NCBI RefSeq assembly: GCF_900454495.1
Contig: NZ_UGSI01000001.1
Span: 2,976,001-3,040,000 of the forward strand
Reading direction: 5' to 3'
DNA length: 64,000 nucleotides
Origin: Paenibacillus macerans
Lineage (GTDB): Bacteria > Bacillota > Bacilli > Paenibacillales > Paenibacillaceae
The notes under the pieces are model-generated. The model searched no databases and was not told the DNA's origin. It worked only from the letters and a program-made list of their open reading frames with translations. A program made the translations under genes and the position numbers. Numbering within the stretch: position 1 is the stretch's first letter; every line of letters starts with the position of its first letter. Of this stretch, positions 1 through 8,691 are shown in pieces.

Positions 1-452
1 AACACACGCAAATAAAAGCCGGTAAATCCGGTTTTCTGCATGGTTAGCGGCATGTCCGGGGCGTCGTATTTGATCGACAATTTATAGCAGGGCTGCCGCG
101 GTTGACTAACCTGAACAAGGGCTTCTCCAAACTTAAAGATATCGCCGATGCACACATCCGTTTCCGCCAATCCCCGAATCGTTAAATTTTCCCCGAACGC
201 TCCAAAGTCCAATGTTTTCTGCAGCTCTTTTTCCCAAAACGGATAGTGTTCATAGGGATAGACGCATACGGCCTTTTCCTTGCCGCCGTGATGAACAAGG
301 TCCCCCTGGCCATCCCCCTCCAGGTTCAACCAGGATAAAAAAAGCGATTCATTTGCGGGAAGTTTGAGTATGCCGGTAGACACTTCCTTATTTTTAAACT
401 GTATCTGTTTGGGTTTGCCTATATTAATCGAAAGGATTTCTGCATAACTCAT
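1..452 (-). CDS. MOSC-domain protein, YiiM-like (partial, 3' end outside window)
   Basis: The minus strand is open from an ATG at 450-452 to the window edge, giving about 150 residues without a stop. An AGGTGATC ribosome site lies just upstream (457-464). The protein starts MSYAEILSINIGKP and contains GDGQGDLVHHGGKEKAV, PYEHYPFWE, FGENLTIRGL and QPRQPCYKL, which are hallmarks of the YiiM branch of MOSC proteins. MOSC domains bind molybdenum cofactor or similar sulfur carriers; the Cys in RQPCYK matches the conserved sulfur-binding Cys. In the family this part is followed by a short 3-alpha domain, which would lie outside the window. The reaction performed here is not known. It is divergent from the LysR remnant. 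Confidence 0.85.
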   Translation of the reverse strand, partial: MSYAEILSINIGKPKQIQFKNKEVSTGILKLPANESLFLSWLNLEGDGQGDLVHHGGKEKAVCVYPYEHYPFWEKELQKTLDFGAFGENLTIRGLAETDVCIGDIFKFGEALVQVSQPRQPCYKLSIKYDAPDMPLTMQKTGFTGFYLRV

Positions 453-480
453 AAGGGATCACCTCAACGATGATTTTTTT

Positions 481-740
481 TCAGGGCCAAGCTCCTGTTT
501 TTTGCGACAACGGATCAATGAGCATTGCCGCGCCCTAGATATAAAACCGCAGCGGGTTGCGGAAATGACTACGATGGAATCCATCATCAACATGGTCGCT
601 CAGGGTGTCGGCGTCATCATTTTGCCGATAGGCTACCTCGATTATATCAACACCTCGTTTACCGAAAAAACAAATATTTATGCGCGTCCAGCCGAGTGTT
701 TAAGGAGCAATTGCTTATGGCAGTAAAAAGCGATAACTAA
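481..740 (+). pseudogene. Remnant of a LysR-family regulator (effector-binding domain)
   Basis: About 75 codons (from roughly 481, in-frame TTG at 502, stop at 724-726) encode EHCRALDIKPQRVAEM, then TTMESIINMVAQGVGVIILP. This is the typical C-terminal half of a LysR-type effector-binding domain of the CynR/CcpC kind. The N-terminal helix-turn-helix and most of the domain are missing, and no full-length frame is visible upstream. It is best read as a decayed gene fragment between the MOSC gene and hemL. Its former target cannot be deduced. Confidence 0.6.
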
Positions 741-761
741 AGCTAATACGATGTTCAGCCC

Positions 762-2072
762 CTATTCCTCCATGATCTCTCTTAATGCCTGGCTATGGGC
801 GGCTAGCGTCGTTTCGATGTCCTCGTCCGAATGGGCTGCCGAAACGAACATCGCTTCAAATGGAGTGGGGGCCGTCAATATGCCAAACTCCAGCATGGCT
901 GCATAATACGTTTTAAATACCCGCGTATTCGATAATTTGGCCGTTTCGTAATCGATGACATCATGCTCCGTAAAATATGGGCACAGCAACGAGCCTGCCC
1001 GGTTCACCTTTAGCGGCACGCCTAACTTTATAGCATTTTGCAAAAAGCCTTCGGCCAACCTGGCCGCTTTTCTCTCCAATTCGTCATAAATTCCGGGTAA
1101 CGCAAGCTCCCGCAAGGTTGCATATCCGGCCGCCATGGCGAGCGGATTGCCGGATAACGTTCCCGCTTGGTAGATCGGCCCGGCCGGGGCGATCTGCTCC
1201 ATGATTTCACGTTTGCCGCCGTAAGCTCCCACTGGAAGCCCGCCGCCGATCACTTTGCCGAGACATGTGAGATCCGGCCGGATTCCATATAGCCCCTGCG
1301 CCCCATGGTAGCCTAGGCGGAATCCCGTGATCACTTCATCAAAGATCAGCAGGCTTCCGTAACGCAACGTAATCTCCCGCAATCCTTGGAGAAATCCAGA
1401 CAAAGGCGGTACAACTCCCATATTCCCGGCGACCGGCTCGACAATGACGGCGGCGATTTGTTCGCCGAACCGCTCAAAGGCAGCGTGTACGCTGTCCAAA
1501 TTGTTATAAGCCGCAGTCAGGGTATTCGCCGCAATGCCTTCCGGTACCCCCGGGCTATCCGGCAAGCCCAATGTGGCCACGCCGGACCCGGATTTGATCA
1601 GCATCCCGTCGGAATGGCCGTGATAGCCTCCTTGAAACTTCAATATTTTTTGCCGTTTCGTATATCCTCTTGCCAAACGCAACGCGCTCATGACGGCTTC
1701 CGTACCGGAATTCACCATGCGTACCATGTCGACGGATGGAACGGCTGCGCAGATCAACTCGGCCATCCGGGTTTCCAGCTCCGTCGCCAATCCGAAGCTC
1801 GTCCCCCGTTCCGCCGCTTCCCGTATGGCATCAACTACCCTTGGGTGGGCATGCCCCAGGATCAACGGCCCCCATGAGCCGATATAGTCGATGAATTCAT
1901 TTCCGTCGATATCATACACGCGCGATCCCTTGCCGCCCGCGGCAAACACAGGGGACAAACCAACGGAAGCAAATGCGCGGACCGGGCTGTTTACCCCGCC
2001 GGGGATCACGCGTTTTGCTTCATCGAACGCTACTTTGGATAACAAGTCCTTCCTTCCGGGGTTCACCTTCAT
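762..2072 (-). CDS. hemL: Glutamate-1-semialdehyde 2,1-aminomutase
   Basis: The 436-residue product is the full usual length. It converts glutamate-1-semialdehyde to 5-aminolevulinate in the C5 route to haem, using pyridoxal/pyridoxamine phosphate. Visible signatures are KRVIPGGVNSPVRAF near the N-terminus, the phosphate-binding VNSGTEAVMSALRLARG, IFDEVITGFR, and the Schiff-base lysine in LGKVIGGGLPVGAYGG (about residue 267). The start has a GGGGAC ribosome site. It stands alone rather than in the hemAXCDBL operon, so it may be the second copy (GsaB type) that Bacillales often carry. An inverted repeat at 2164-2187 lies upstream and could be its operator. Confidence 0.95.
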   Translation of the reverse strand: MKVNPGRKDLLSKVAFDEAKRVIPGGVNSPVRAFASVGLSPVFAAGGKGSRVYDIDGNEFIDYIGSWGPLILGHAHPRVVDAIREAAERGTSFGLATELETRMAELICAAVPSVDMVRMVNSGTEAVMSALRLARGYTKRQKILKFQGGYHGHSDGMLIKSGSGVATLGLPDSPGVPEGIAANTLTAAYNNLDSVHAAFERFGEQIAAVIVEPVAGNMGVVPPLSGFLQGLREITLRYGSLLIFDEVITGFRLGYHGAQGLYGIRPDLTCLGKVIGGGLPVGAYGGKREIMEQIAPAGPIYQAGTLSGNPLAMAAGYATLRELALPGIYDELERKAARLAEGFLQNAIKLGVPLKVNRAGSLLCPYFTEHDVIDYETAKLSNTRVFKTYYAAMLEFGILTAPTPFEAMFVSAAHSDEDIETTLAAHSQALREIMEE

Positions 2073-2163
2073 ATCCGTCCCCTCTTATTCATTCTCTTGC
2101 AGATTTTGCTTCAATTTCAGGATTCCGCTTCAGTATAAATCGCCGGAAACATATTGTTCAATA

Positions 2164-2187
2164 CTATTGTTTTTATCATTACAATAG
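2164..2187. promoter_or_regulatory. Perfect 7-bp-arm inverted repeat upstream of hemL
   Basis: CTATTGT and ACAATAG face each other around a 10-base A/T-rich spacer, about 90 bases upstream of hemL and 60 upstream of the ABC gene. The AT-rich dyad loosely resembles PerR/Fur-type operators, but it does not match their consensus closely. A role in controlling either divergent gene is inference. Confidence 0.4.
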
Positions 2188-2247
2188 GATTATTCTATGA
2201 ATTGAAAATGAAATTATAGGTAACGCTTTTTTTAAGGTGGTAGGGGA

Positions 2248-3110
2248 ATGACATCTGATATTCTTGTGACTTTAACAGAAGTTACGAAGAAATACGGTAA
2301 TCGGGATGTTTTAACGGATATTTCGCTTACTATTAGGCAGGGGGACTGTATTATATTAAGAGGAAGCAACGGATCGGGAAAAAGTACGCTGCTTCGAATT
2401 GTGTGCGGATTAATTCCGTTAACTTCGGGCCAAAGGTCACTGAAGCATCCCAAATTAGTGATCGGTTATACACCTGACCGGCTATCAAAATTAAGAATGA
2501 CATCAACCGAGTATCTGACCCACATGGGGAAAATATCCAATATGCCTAAAAAGGGTCTTCCGGCCCGTATTAAGGAGCTGCATGCGTTTTTTAACCTTGA
2601 GCAAAGCCATAGTTTAAAGATGACGCATTTCTCCAAAGGGATGCTGCAAAAAGTCAATTTAATGCAAGCTATGATCAAAACGCCGGATTTGCTTGTTATG
2701 GATGAGCCGTTTTCGGGGCTGGATAAAGAATCAACCAAGCATTTGCTTGCCTCCTTGAAAAAAATAAAAGCCGACGGGGGTCCATTTTGGCTGCTGTCCA
2801 TGAATCCTGTGATGGAGAGCTATGCATTTTCCGCAGCATTTCTATTTATTGTTGCAGCTGTCCTTTGTTATATACTCGTTGATATTGAAACATCCAACCA
2901 GGAACCCGTGACCGTGCTGCATAGCGGCAGTATATTTAAACTATATTCAGCTAAACTGCTATATAGCTGGATCTTTACGGTTCCGCTGGCTTTGTATGCA
3001 GTCCTGTTTCCGGCCATATTTTGGCTATGTTATTCTTGTTTATGCTCCTCCATAAACGAAGGCTGGATTCACCACAGTCTTAAATCATTATATTTTGTCA
3101 AGATGCTCGG
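2248..3110 (+). pseudogene. ABC transporter ATP-binding gene fused to a permease fragment
   Basis: Residues 1-178 are an ABC ATPase: Walker A RGSNGSGKSTLLR, a signature-like HFSKGMLQKVNLMQA and Walker B LLVMDEPFSGLDKES. Just after the D-loop (about base 2780) the sequence switches to hydrophobic helices such as YAFSAAFLFIVAAVLCYILV and LYSWIFTVPLALYAVLFPAIFWL, which belong in an ABC-2 type permease. The H-loop histidine is lost. The frame stays open to 3309, but past about 3110 it only runs antisense through the lipoprotein gene. The best reading is an internal deletion joining an ATPase gene to its downstream permease gene, with a second truncation at the 3' end. The start has a good AAGGTGG ribosome site. 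Confidence 0.75.
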
Positions 3111-3117
3111 GAGCTCG

Positions 3118-3561
3118 CTACGCTTGGTACGGAGGAAGCTCCATCACCTTCAGCGCGCCGTCCGTTTTTTTCACCGTATACGTGAATTGGTTCGTAACCG
3201 TATCGAATTCCCTAGTCTCGAACAAGGTTCCGTCCTCGAGCTGGAACGTTACCGTAAACTTATACGAATCTGCGCTTTCCCCGGTCCCGGCGGTAATTTC
3301 CTTCAGTGAAATATCCGGGAGCAGCTTTAAATATTGCTCAAATAAATGCTGTTTGTCGTCAGGGTCGGCATCGGGGAACAAATTGATGAGCCCCTCGTAG
3401 CTTCCTCCGTATAACGCGGCCAATTGTTCGGCGTCCTTTTCGGCGATGGCCTGCATATAACGTTCCAATGTTTGGCGCGGACTCTCGTCGGCCTTCATGC
3501 CGCTGCATCCCGCGAGCAGCATGACACAGATGATGAAACAAGCGAATGCGATCTTTCTCAT
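3118..3561 (-). CDS. Predicted lipoprotein with NTF2-like body
   Basis: The 147-residue protein has a lipoprotein signal peptide ending in the lipobox LLAGC (Cys about 19), so it should be anchored on the outer face of the membrane. The rest (RQTLERYMQAIAEKDAEQLAALYG..., then beta-rich YKFTVTFQLEDGTLFETRE) has the helix-then-sheet pattern of small NTF2/DUF4878-like lipoproteins. It is the last gene of a four-gene run with a response regulator, a histidine kinase and another lipoprotein. The function is unknown; a sensory accessory or a target of the two-component system is possible. Confidence 0.82.
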   Translation of the reverse strand: MRKIAFACFIICVMLLAGCSGMKADESPRQTLERYMQAIAEKDAEQLAALYGGSYEGLINLFPDADPDDKQHLFEQYLKLLPDISLKEITAGTGESADSYKFTVTFQLEDGTLFETREFDTVTNQFTYTVKKTDGALKVMELPPYQA

Positions 3562-3572
3562 CGTTCTCCCCC

Positions 3573-4094
3573 TTACTTCAAGGTGATCTCTTTTTCCCAG
3601 GTCAACTCGTTGTTCTCGTCATTCGCAAATATAAAGATGACCCAGCCTTTCTCGCCCTTCATCGAATCCGGATAGAAGAAGCCGGAAAACTGGCCGTTGC
3701 CGCTAATGTAGAATCCGTCCTCCCCGGTCTGGCCATGTTCAATCGCTTCTTCGAGCGTATTGGCGATCTCGTTTTGATCCGAAACCCACTTCATTTCCTT
3801 CAAAGCGTATCCTTCCGGAGCTTGCTTCACGGTGAAATCAAAGCTGTTGCCTTCGATCGGTTTGGCCGTCTGGTCGATGACGATTAATATTTTCTCTTCC
3901 GGGCCGGCTGCATTTTCGGCCTGCGGGGCAGCGTTGCCGGCTTGCGTGCCGGACTCGGATACCGCAGGCTTTTCGTTTGCGGTGTTAGGGTTCGACCCGG
4001 CGCCCGGTTGATTGCCGCATGCGGACACAAGTATCAGCAGCAGAACGAACAGCGCTGGTACAAGATAGATTCGTTTGTTATTATTCTTCATCAT
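3573..4094 (-). CDS. Predicted lipoprotein
   Basis: The 173-residue protein has signal peptide and lipobox LILVSACG, followed by a Pro/Ala/Asn/Gly-rich linker (about residues 27-65) and a compact C-terminal domain (EKILIVIDQTAKP..., FYISGNGQFSGFFYPDS, GWVIFIFANDENNELTWEK). The start overlaps the end of the histidine kinase gene by 14 bases and has a GGAGG site at about 4099-4104, so translation is probably coupled to the kinase. I do not recognise the family. Its position suggests an extracytoplasmic partner or output of the kinase. Confidence 0.82.
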   Translation of the reverse strand: MMKNNNKRIYLVPALFVLLLILVSACGNQPGAGSNPNTANEKPAVSESGTQAGNAAPQAENAAGPEEKILIVIDQTAKPIEGNSFDFTVKQAPEGYALKEMKWVSDQNEIANTLEEAIEHGQTGEDGFYISGNGQFSGFFYPDSMKGEKGWVIFIFANDENNELTWEKEITLK

Positions 4095-5841
4095 AATTTC
4101 CTCCGTTTTCCTTCAGGGTAAAATAAACCGCGACGCCCTGATGTGTATTTCTGGCCCCATACTCGCTATGATGGAGCTCCAATATATGCTTGACGATGGC
4201 AAGCCCCAGCCCCGTTCCGCCATGAAGGCGATCCCTGGAACGCTCCGCCCGGTAGAAGTGATCCCAGATCCGGCCCAAATCCTCCTCAGCCAGCGGCGCT
4301 CCGATATTTTCGAGAACCACGGTTATTGTCCCTACAGCCGTCCGCCGGATGTCGATTGTAATGACGGTGCGCTCCACGGCATGCCGAATCGCGTTGCTCA
4401 GCAAATTCAATACGACCTGTTCGAGCCGCCGGGGGTCTGCCGTTACGAAGACTTCTTCCCCTGCCAAGCCGTCCAGCTTCATTTGAAGATGCTTGTTCTC
4501 CAGCTGCCGGGTAAATGAATCGGCCGCCTTTTGAATCAGGCGAGGCAGGGATACGCTTCTTGGATGCAAGCGTATGGCCTTGGCTTCGTATTTGGACAGC
4601 TCCAGCATATCCATGATGAGGTCGTTCATCCGGTCCGTTTCCTTGACGATGAGGGCAAGGTAACGTTCCCGCTTGTCGCCGGCCACACCGTCCTGCAGCC
4701 CTTCCGCGAAGCCTTTCACAATACCCAGCGGCGTTTTCAATTCATGGGAGAGATTCGCGATCAGCTCTTTCCGAAGCTGTTCGGAACGCTCCTTCTCGCT
4801 CATATCCGTCCGCAACTGCTCGTTCGCCGCGGTCAGCTGCTTTAACGTAGCGTCCAGATTACGGGATAATGCGGTCAGACTGCGGGACAGCTCCCCGAAT
4901 TCATCCTTTGCCCGGATTTCCGGCTGCACGGTAAAATCCAGATCGGCCAGACGAGCTGCCGTGCGGCTTAGCGCAACTAACGGGCGGGAGATGATCCGGG
5001 AATAGAAAAACGACAACAGCAGCACAAGCACAAGGATGACCGGCGCCGCATAAACGAAATATTGCCGGAGAATGCCAACCGCTTCCCCAACCGGCTGCAA
5101 GGAAGCCATGACGAATAAATACCGGATCCCGCTTCCGTCAACCGGCAGCGGCTGAATGATCACCGCGTAGCCGAGACCGCTCCATTGATCCTTCCATTCC
5201 TTGCGGACGCTGCGCCCTTCCTGCAGGAACGCGGTGCTCTGCTCCGCATCCGGCGCCCATTCCTTCAGCGCTTCGTCCGCCAAGGTGTCCTGGTATAGCG
5301 GATTGTACGACCGGTTCTCGGGAAGCAGCAAATCCGTTACTTTCCCGTGCACGCGAACCAAGCCATCCTCCAAAGCGGCGTCTTCCCGCCGAATGTACGC
5401 AGGCTGCATAATGGTGTCCTCTTCATCCATGAAAATACCGTCAACGACGATGCGGTCCCCGACTTGAATGCCGTGGGGAATGTCGTCTAACGTCATGCCT
5501 TCCGGCGTAATGGGAAGCGTGACGGTCGTGCTGTCCGACAGCAGTTCAAGAAAATAAGGATTTACGGCCTTTCTTTCAAATTGCCCGTTCAGGAAGAAGG
5601 CGCTGGCATCGTTATCGTTCATAAAAGCGCCGAGCAGCCGTGCTGCACGCTGTTCATTGAATGGCGCCTCATTGATTTGCTGCGCGAGTTGGTTCATATT
5701 CCGTTCCAGCGCGCCGATTTTGGACATGCGGTAAAACCGTTCGAAATACAAGCTCTCCGCGAGCATAACCAGGGAAAAAATAATCAGAATCAACAGCGAC
5801 GTGACGGCAAAAAGCTTATATACTACGCTGTTCCTTCTCAA
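4081..5841 (-). CDS. Membrane sensor histidine kinase
   Basis: The 586-residue kinase has an N-terminal transmembrane helix (LFAVTSLLILIIFSLVMLAE), an extracytoplasmic sensor region of about 220 residues, and a second helix (VYAAPVILVLVLLLSFFYS). A HAMP domain follows, then HisKA with the phospho-acceptor His in NLSHELKTPLG, then a HATPase domain with N-box NLLSNAIRHA and G-box HGGTGLGLAIV. The start is a TTG that overlaps the stop of the response-regulator frame, as in coupled two-component operons. Because the partner regulator is frameshifted, this kinase is probably without its normal output. The stimulus is unknown; the adjoining lipoproteins hint at the envelope. Confidence 0.95.
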   Translation of the reverse strand: MRRNSVVYKLFAVTSLLILIIFSLVMLAESLYFERFYRMSKIGALERNMNQLAQQINEAPFNEQRAARLLGAFMNDNDASAFFLNGQFERKAVNPYFLELLSDSTTVTLPITPEGMTLDDIPHGIQVGDRIVVDGIFMDEEDTIMQPAYIRREDAALEDGLVRVHGKVTDLLLPENRSYNPLYQDTLADEALKEWAPDAEQSTAFLQEGRSVRKEWKDQWSGLGYAVIIQPLPVDGSGIRYLFVMASLQPVGEAVGILRQYFVYAAPVILVLVLLLSFFYSRIISRPLVALSRTAARLADLDFTVQPEIRAKDEFGELSRSLTALSRNLDATLKQLTAANEQLRTDMSEKERSEQLRKELIANLSHELKTPLGIVKGFAEGLQDGVAGDKRERYLALIVKETDRMNDLIMDMLELSKYEAKAIRLHPRSVSLPRLIQKAADSFTRQLENKHLQMKLDGLAGEEVFVTADPRRLEQVVLNLLSNAIRHAVERTVITIDIRRTAVGTITVVLENIGAPLAEEDLGRIWDHFYRAERSRDRLHGGTGLGLAIVKHILELHHSEYGARNTHQGVAVYFTLKENGGNYDEE

Positions 5842-6513
5842 GGTATCATCTCAAACTTATAGCCGGAACGGATGACGGTGCCAATATAGCGGCCCTCGTC
5901 TCCGAGCTTGGCTCGCAGTTTTTTGATATGGGTATCGACCGTCCGTGCATCTCCCAAATAATCGTACCCCCATACCCCATCCAAAATATACTCCCTAGGC
6001 AGCACCTTGCCATAGTGCTTTATAAGAAAAAGCAGCAAGTCGTATTCCTTCGGCGACAGGTTGACCGGATTTCCCGCCACCGCTGCCGTATGCGCCTTTC
6101 TGTTAACCGTTAAATCGCCGTAAACTAGCAATTCCCCTTCGCGCCCCACGGTTCCTTCCGTTCTTTTCATTAACGCGACCGCTCGCGCGACCAATACCCT
6201 GGGGCTGAAGGGCTTAACGACATACTCATCGGCGCCGAGTTCGTAGCCCATAATTTGATCATCGTCTTCGGACTTTGCCGTGATCGATCGGTACGTCCGA
6301 CTTCTTGCGGATGCTCCTGCATACCGCCCATCCGTCCAGCTCCGGCATCATGATGTCCAGGACAACCAGGTCGACGGATGTCCGCTCGAACGTATCAAGG
6401 GCGATCCTGCCATTGCTTGCCTCGTATACTTCCCACTGCTCTCTTACAAAATAGTCCGTTATAAATTCACGCATCAGCGCATCGTCTTCGACCAGCAAGA
6501 TCCTTCGTTTCAT
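5838..6513 (-). pseudogene. OmpR/PhoB-type response regulator, frameshifted
   Basis: The first frame (6513 to about 6275) encodes a receiver domain: LLVEDDALMREF acid pocket, phospho-Asp in LVVLDIMMPELDGW, ending ...RKKSDVPI. The second (from about 6285 to 5838) resumes with TAKSEDDDQIMGYELGADEYVVKPFSP, containing the conserved switch Lys, then a winged helix DNA-binding domain (LSPKEYDLLLFL, GDARTVDTHIKKLR). The break is at the repeated GATCGATC (about 6280-6288), and the usual Ile-Met-Leu beta-4 residues are also missing. So there is an insertion or imperfect deletion rather than two real genes. If the sequence is correct, phosphotransfer to DNA binding is broken. Confidence 0.9.
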
Positions 6514-6693
6514 CGCCGCGCACGCTCCGTATGCTTAATTACCGCCATGCTGCCAAACCCTTTCCTAATCGTCTTGAAATGCATGCTCGTTCATGTACGC
6601 TTTCACCTCCGACTGCCCCCAAAAAGCAGTCTAGAAGAATCCTGTGTCCTTCGTGTGTACTTTACTGTACAACATAAAAATGCATCCTTATCA

Positions 6694-6722
6694 TTGTATT
6701 TGCTATAACGGCGTATTACAAT
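6694..6722 (+). promoter_or_regulatory. Putative promoter of the TetR gene
   Basis: TTGTAT (6694-6699) and TACAAT (6717-6722) are separated by 17 bases, a reasonable vegetative promoter. It is placed 19 bases before a TetR-like palindromic operator and points toward the regulator gene. Confidence 0.45.
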
Positions 6723-6740
6723 GTAAAAACAACCACCCTG

Positions 6741-6752
6741 ACGAACGTTCGT
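6741..6752. promoter_or_regulatory. Palindromic operator ACGAACGTTCGT
   Basis: A perfect 12-base palindrome lies between the putative TetR promoter and the TetR start. GAACGTTC-type cores are common operators of TetR repressors, and the position (downstream of -10) fits autorepression by roadblock. That it is bound by the adjacent protein is inference. Confidence 0.5.
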
Positions 6753-6770
6753 ATCAATATGGGAAGGAGC

Positions 6771-7349
6771 ATGGATTTGACAGCCGATGCGATTAAGAAA
6801 GTAGCCCGCCGGCATTTTGCTTTAAAAGGCTACGAAGCCACTTCATTGGATGCTATTGCTAAAGAAATCGGAATTAAAAAGCAATCTCTCTATACGCACA
6901 TCCAAAGCAAAAGCGAGCTGTTCAGCACGGTATTTAAAGAATCCGTCGACAGCGAACTCGCTTTTGTAAGCCAATACTTTGCCAATTTAGCTGAAGATGC
7001 GTCATTACAGGATCAGTTATACCGGTTTATTGCCCAGTATAAAACGAGATATAGCCGGGAGCTGAATTTAAGGCTGATTCTTTATCTGGGTTTTCTTGTT
7101 CCCGAGCAACAAGGCGATGAAATACAAAAGACCGTAATGCAATACTTTCAATTCACGCAGGATAAAATATTATCCGCTTTGAAAATAAGTTCCTTGAAGT
7201 TGCGGGTCAGTCACGAGAAATTCGCCATCGCTTTTATGAATCTTCTGGAAGGGATGCTTGTCGAGCTCATTTACTCCGGTCCGGATTCGTTTGACTTGCG
7301 ACTGGAGGCTTCATGGGATGTATTTTGGCATGGGGTATCCCGGGAATAA
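6771..7349 (+). CDS. TetR/AcrR-family transcriptional regulator
   Basis: A 192-residue regulator with an N-terminal TetR helix-turn-helix: AIKKVARRHFALKGYEATSLDAIAKEIGIKKQSLYTHIQSKSELF (quoted here in the parts AIKKVARRHFALKGYE, TSLDAIAKEIGIKKQS, LYTHIQSKSELF). The C-terminal ligand-binding part (about 60-192) is helical and unclassified. Start choice is uncertain: ATG at 6759 lacks a ribosome site, ATG at 6771 sits too close to GGAAGGAG (6762-6769), and TTG at 6777 has ideal spacing from it. The upstream palindrome suggests autoregulation. No neighbouring efflux pump is visible, so its target is unknown. Confidence 0.9.
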   Translation: MDLTADAIKKVARRHFALKGYEATSLDAIAKEIGIKKQSLYTHIQSKSELFSTVFKESVDSELAFVSQYFANLAEDASLQDQLYRFIAQYKTRYSRELNLRLILYLGFLVPEQQGDEIQKTVMQYFQFTQDKILSALKISSLKLRVSHEKFAIAFMNLLEGMLVELIYSGPDSFDLRLEASWDVFWHGVSRE

Positions 7350-7357
7350 GTTTAGTT

Positions 7358-7394
7358 AAAAGGCCGCCCGGTATCTGAAATCGGGCGGCCTTTT
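7358..7394. terminator. Bidirectional terminator between tetR and tyrS
   Basis: Perfect 13-base arms AAAAGGCCGCCCG and CGGGCGGCCTTTT around an 11-base loop, with A and T runs on either side. It serves both the TetR gene (plus) and tyrS (minus). Confidence 0.85.
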
Positions 7395-7400
7395 CATGGC

Positions 7401-8660
7401 CTACTGGAACTTAACGAGGTGATAGCTTTTTTTCCCGCGGCGAATGACGGCGTAGGCTTGATGCAATCGTTGGCCTTCCCCCACGACAAGGTCGGGATCC
7501 GTTGCTTTAAACCCGTTCAGATAAACGGCTCCGGCTTGAAAATCTTCCCTAGCTTGTCTTTTGGACGGCGCGGCCCCCGACAAAATCAATAATTCCAACA
7601 ACGTCATTTTCTCACGCTTATCGACTTGAATCGTTGAAACTCCGCAGGATACGGCTTCCAAATCGTCCGGAGCTAAAAGATGCAACTCTCCTCGAAACAA
7701 GATCTCCGATGCTTTTTCGCATGTTGAAGCTTCCTGTCCTCCATGGACCAAAGCGGTAACTTCTTTGGCAAGTGCGCGCTGTGCCGCTCTTTCTTCAGGC
7801 TTGTTCGTTAAAGCCTCTTCATATTCCAAAATTTCCTCGCATTCCAGGAACGTAAAGTACTTCAGAAACGGAACAACGTCAGCGTCGTCCGTATTAAGCC
7901 AGAACTGATAAAACTCGTAAGGAGAGGTCAACTGCGGATCAAGCCAAACCGCTCCGCCTGAGGTTTTTCCGAATTTCGTTCCATCTTTTTTCATAACCAG
8001 CGGCATGGTCAGACCATAGGCTTTCTTGTGCAAAACTTTATCGATCATTTCCAGGCCTGCGGTGATATTTCCCCATTGATCGCTTCCTCCTATTTGCAGA
8101 GCGCAATCGTATTCCTTATGGAGAAACGCAAAATCGTAGGCCTGAAGCAGCATATAGCTCAATTCCGCAAATGAAACGCCTTGGTTTAAACGGGATTGAA
8201 CGGTTTCTTTGGCCAGCATGTAATTTATCGTGAAGCAGGTTCCGCAATCCCTGAGAAATTCAATGATATTTATGGAAGCAAACCAATCGTAGTTGTTAAA
8301 CACCCTTGCCGCATTAGGAGCATGGTCAAATTCCAGGAAACGCGAAAGCTGGAGCTTAATGCTTTCGGTCCATGCCTCCACCGTTTCTTTGGTGTTGATC
8401 GGCCTTTCCACCGATCTGCCCGTAGGATCGCCGATCAGCCCCGTGGATCCTCCAACTAAAGCGTAAGGCGAATGACCTGCCAGCTGAAATCTTCGCAAGG
8501 TTAAAATCGGAAGCAAATGGCCAATGTGCAGACTGTTGGCCGTCGGATCAAACCCCGCATACAGGCGGATCGATCCTTCCGCAAGTTTCTTTGCCAATCC
8601 CTCCAAATCCGTACATTGATGAATCAATCCGCGAAATTTCAAATCCTCCAGCAAGTTCAT
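7401..8660 (-). CDS. tyrS: Tyrosyl-tRNA synthetase
   Basis: Class I aminoacyl-tRNA synthetase, 419 residues, the usual bacterial length; it charges tRNA-Tyr with tyrosine. The ATP-binding HIGH motif is in NSLHIGHLLPILTLRRFQ. The tyrosine pocket shows LYAGFDPTA, LLQAYDFAFLH and QIGGSDQWGN. The KMSKS loop is the variant KFGKTSGG. A C-terminal S4 RNA-binding domain (LLELLILSGAAPSKRQARED...) ends the protein. AGGAGG precedes the ATG. Expression is controlled by the upstream tyrosine T-box. Confidence 0.97.
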   Translation of the reverse strand: MNLLEDLKFRGLIHQCTDLEGLAKKLAEGSIRLYAGFDPTANSLHIGHLLPILTLRRFQLAGHSPYALVGGSTGLIGDPTGRSVERPINTKETVEAWTESIKLQLSRFLEFDHAPNAARVFNNYDWFASINIIEFLRDCGTCFTINYMLAKETVQSRLNQGVSFAELSYMLLQAYDFAFLHKEYDCALQIGGSDQWGNITAGLEMIDKVLHKKAYGLTMPLVMKKDGTKFGKTSGGAVWLDPQLTSPYEFYQFWLNTDDADVVPFLKYFTFLECEEILEYEEALTNKPEERAAQRALAKEVTALVHGGQEASTCEKASEILFRGELHLLAPDDLEAVSCGVSTIQVDKREKMTLLELLILSGAAPSKRQAREDFQAGAVYLNGFKATDPDLVVGEGQRLHQAYAVIRRGKKSYHLVKFQ

Positions 8661-8691
8661 GTTCCAATCCTCCTGTAGTTAAAAAATGGAT

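Noticed and set aside
1386..1877. 163-codon plus-strand frame opposite hemL
   Set aside because: Antisense shadow of hemL without start signal or recognisable motifs.
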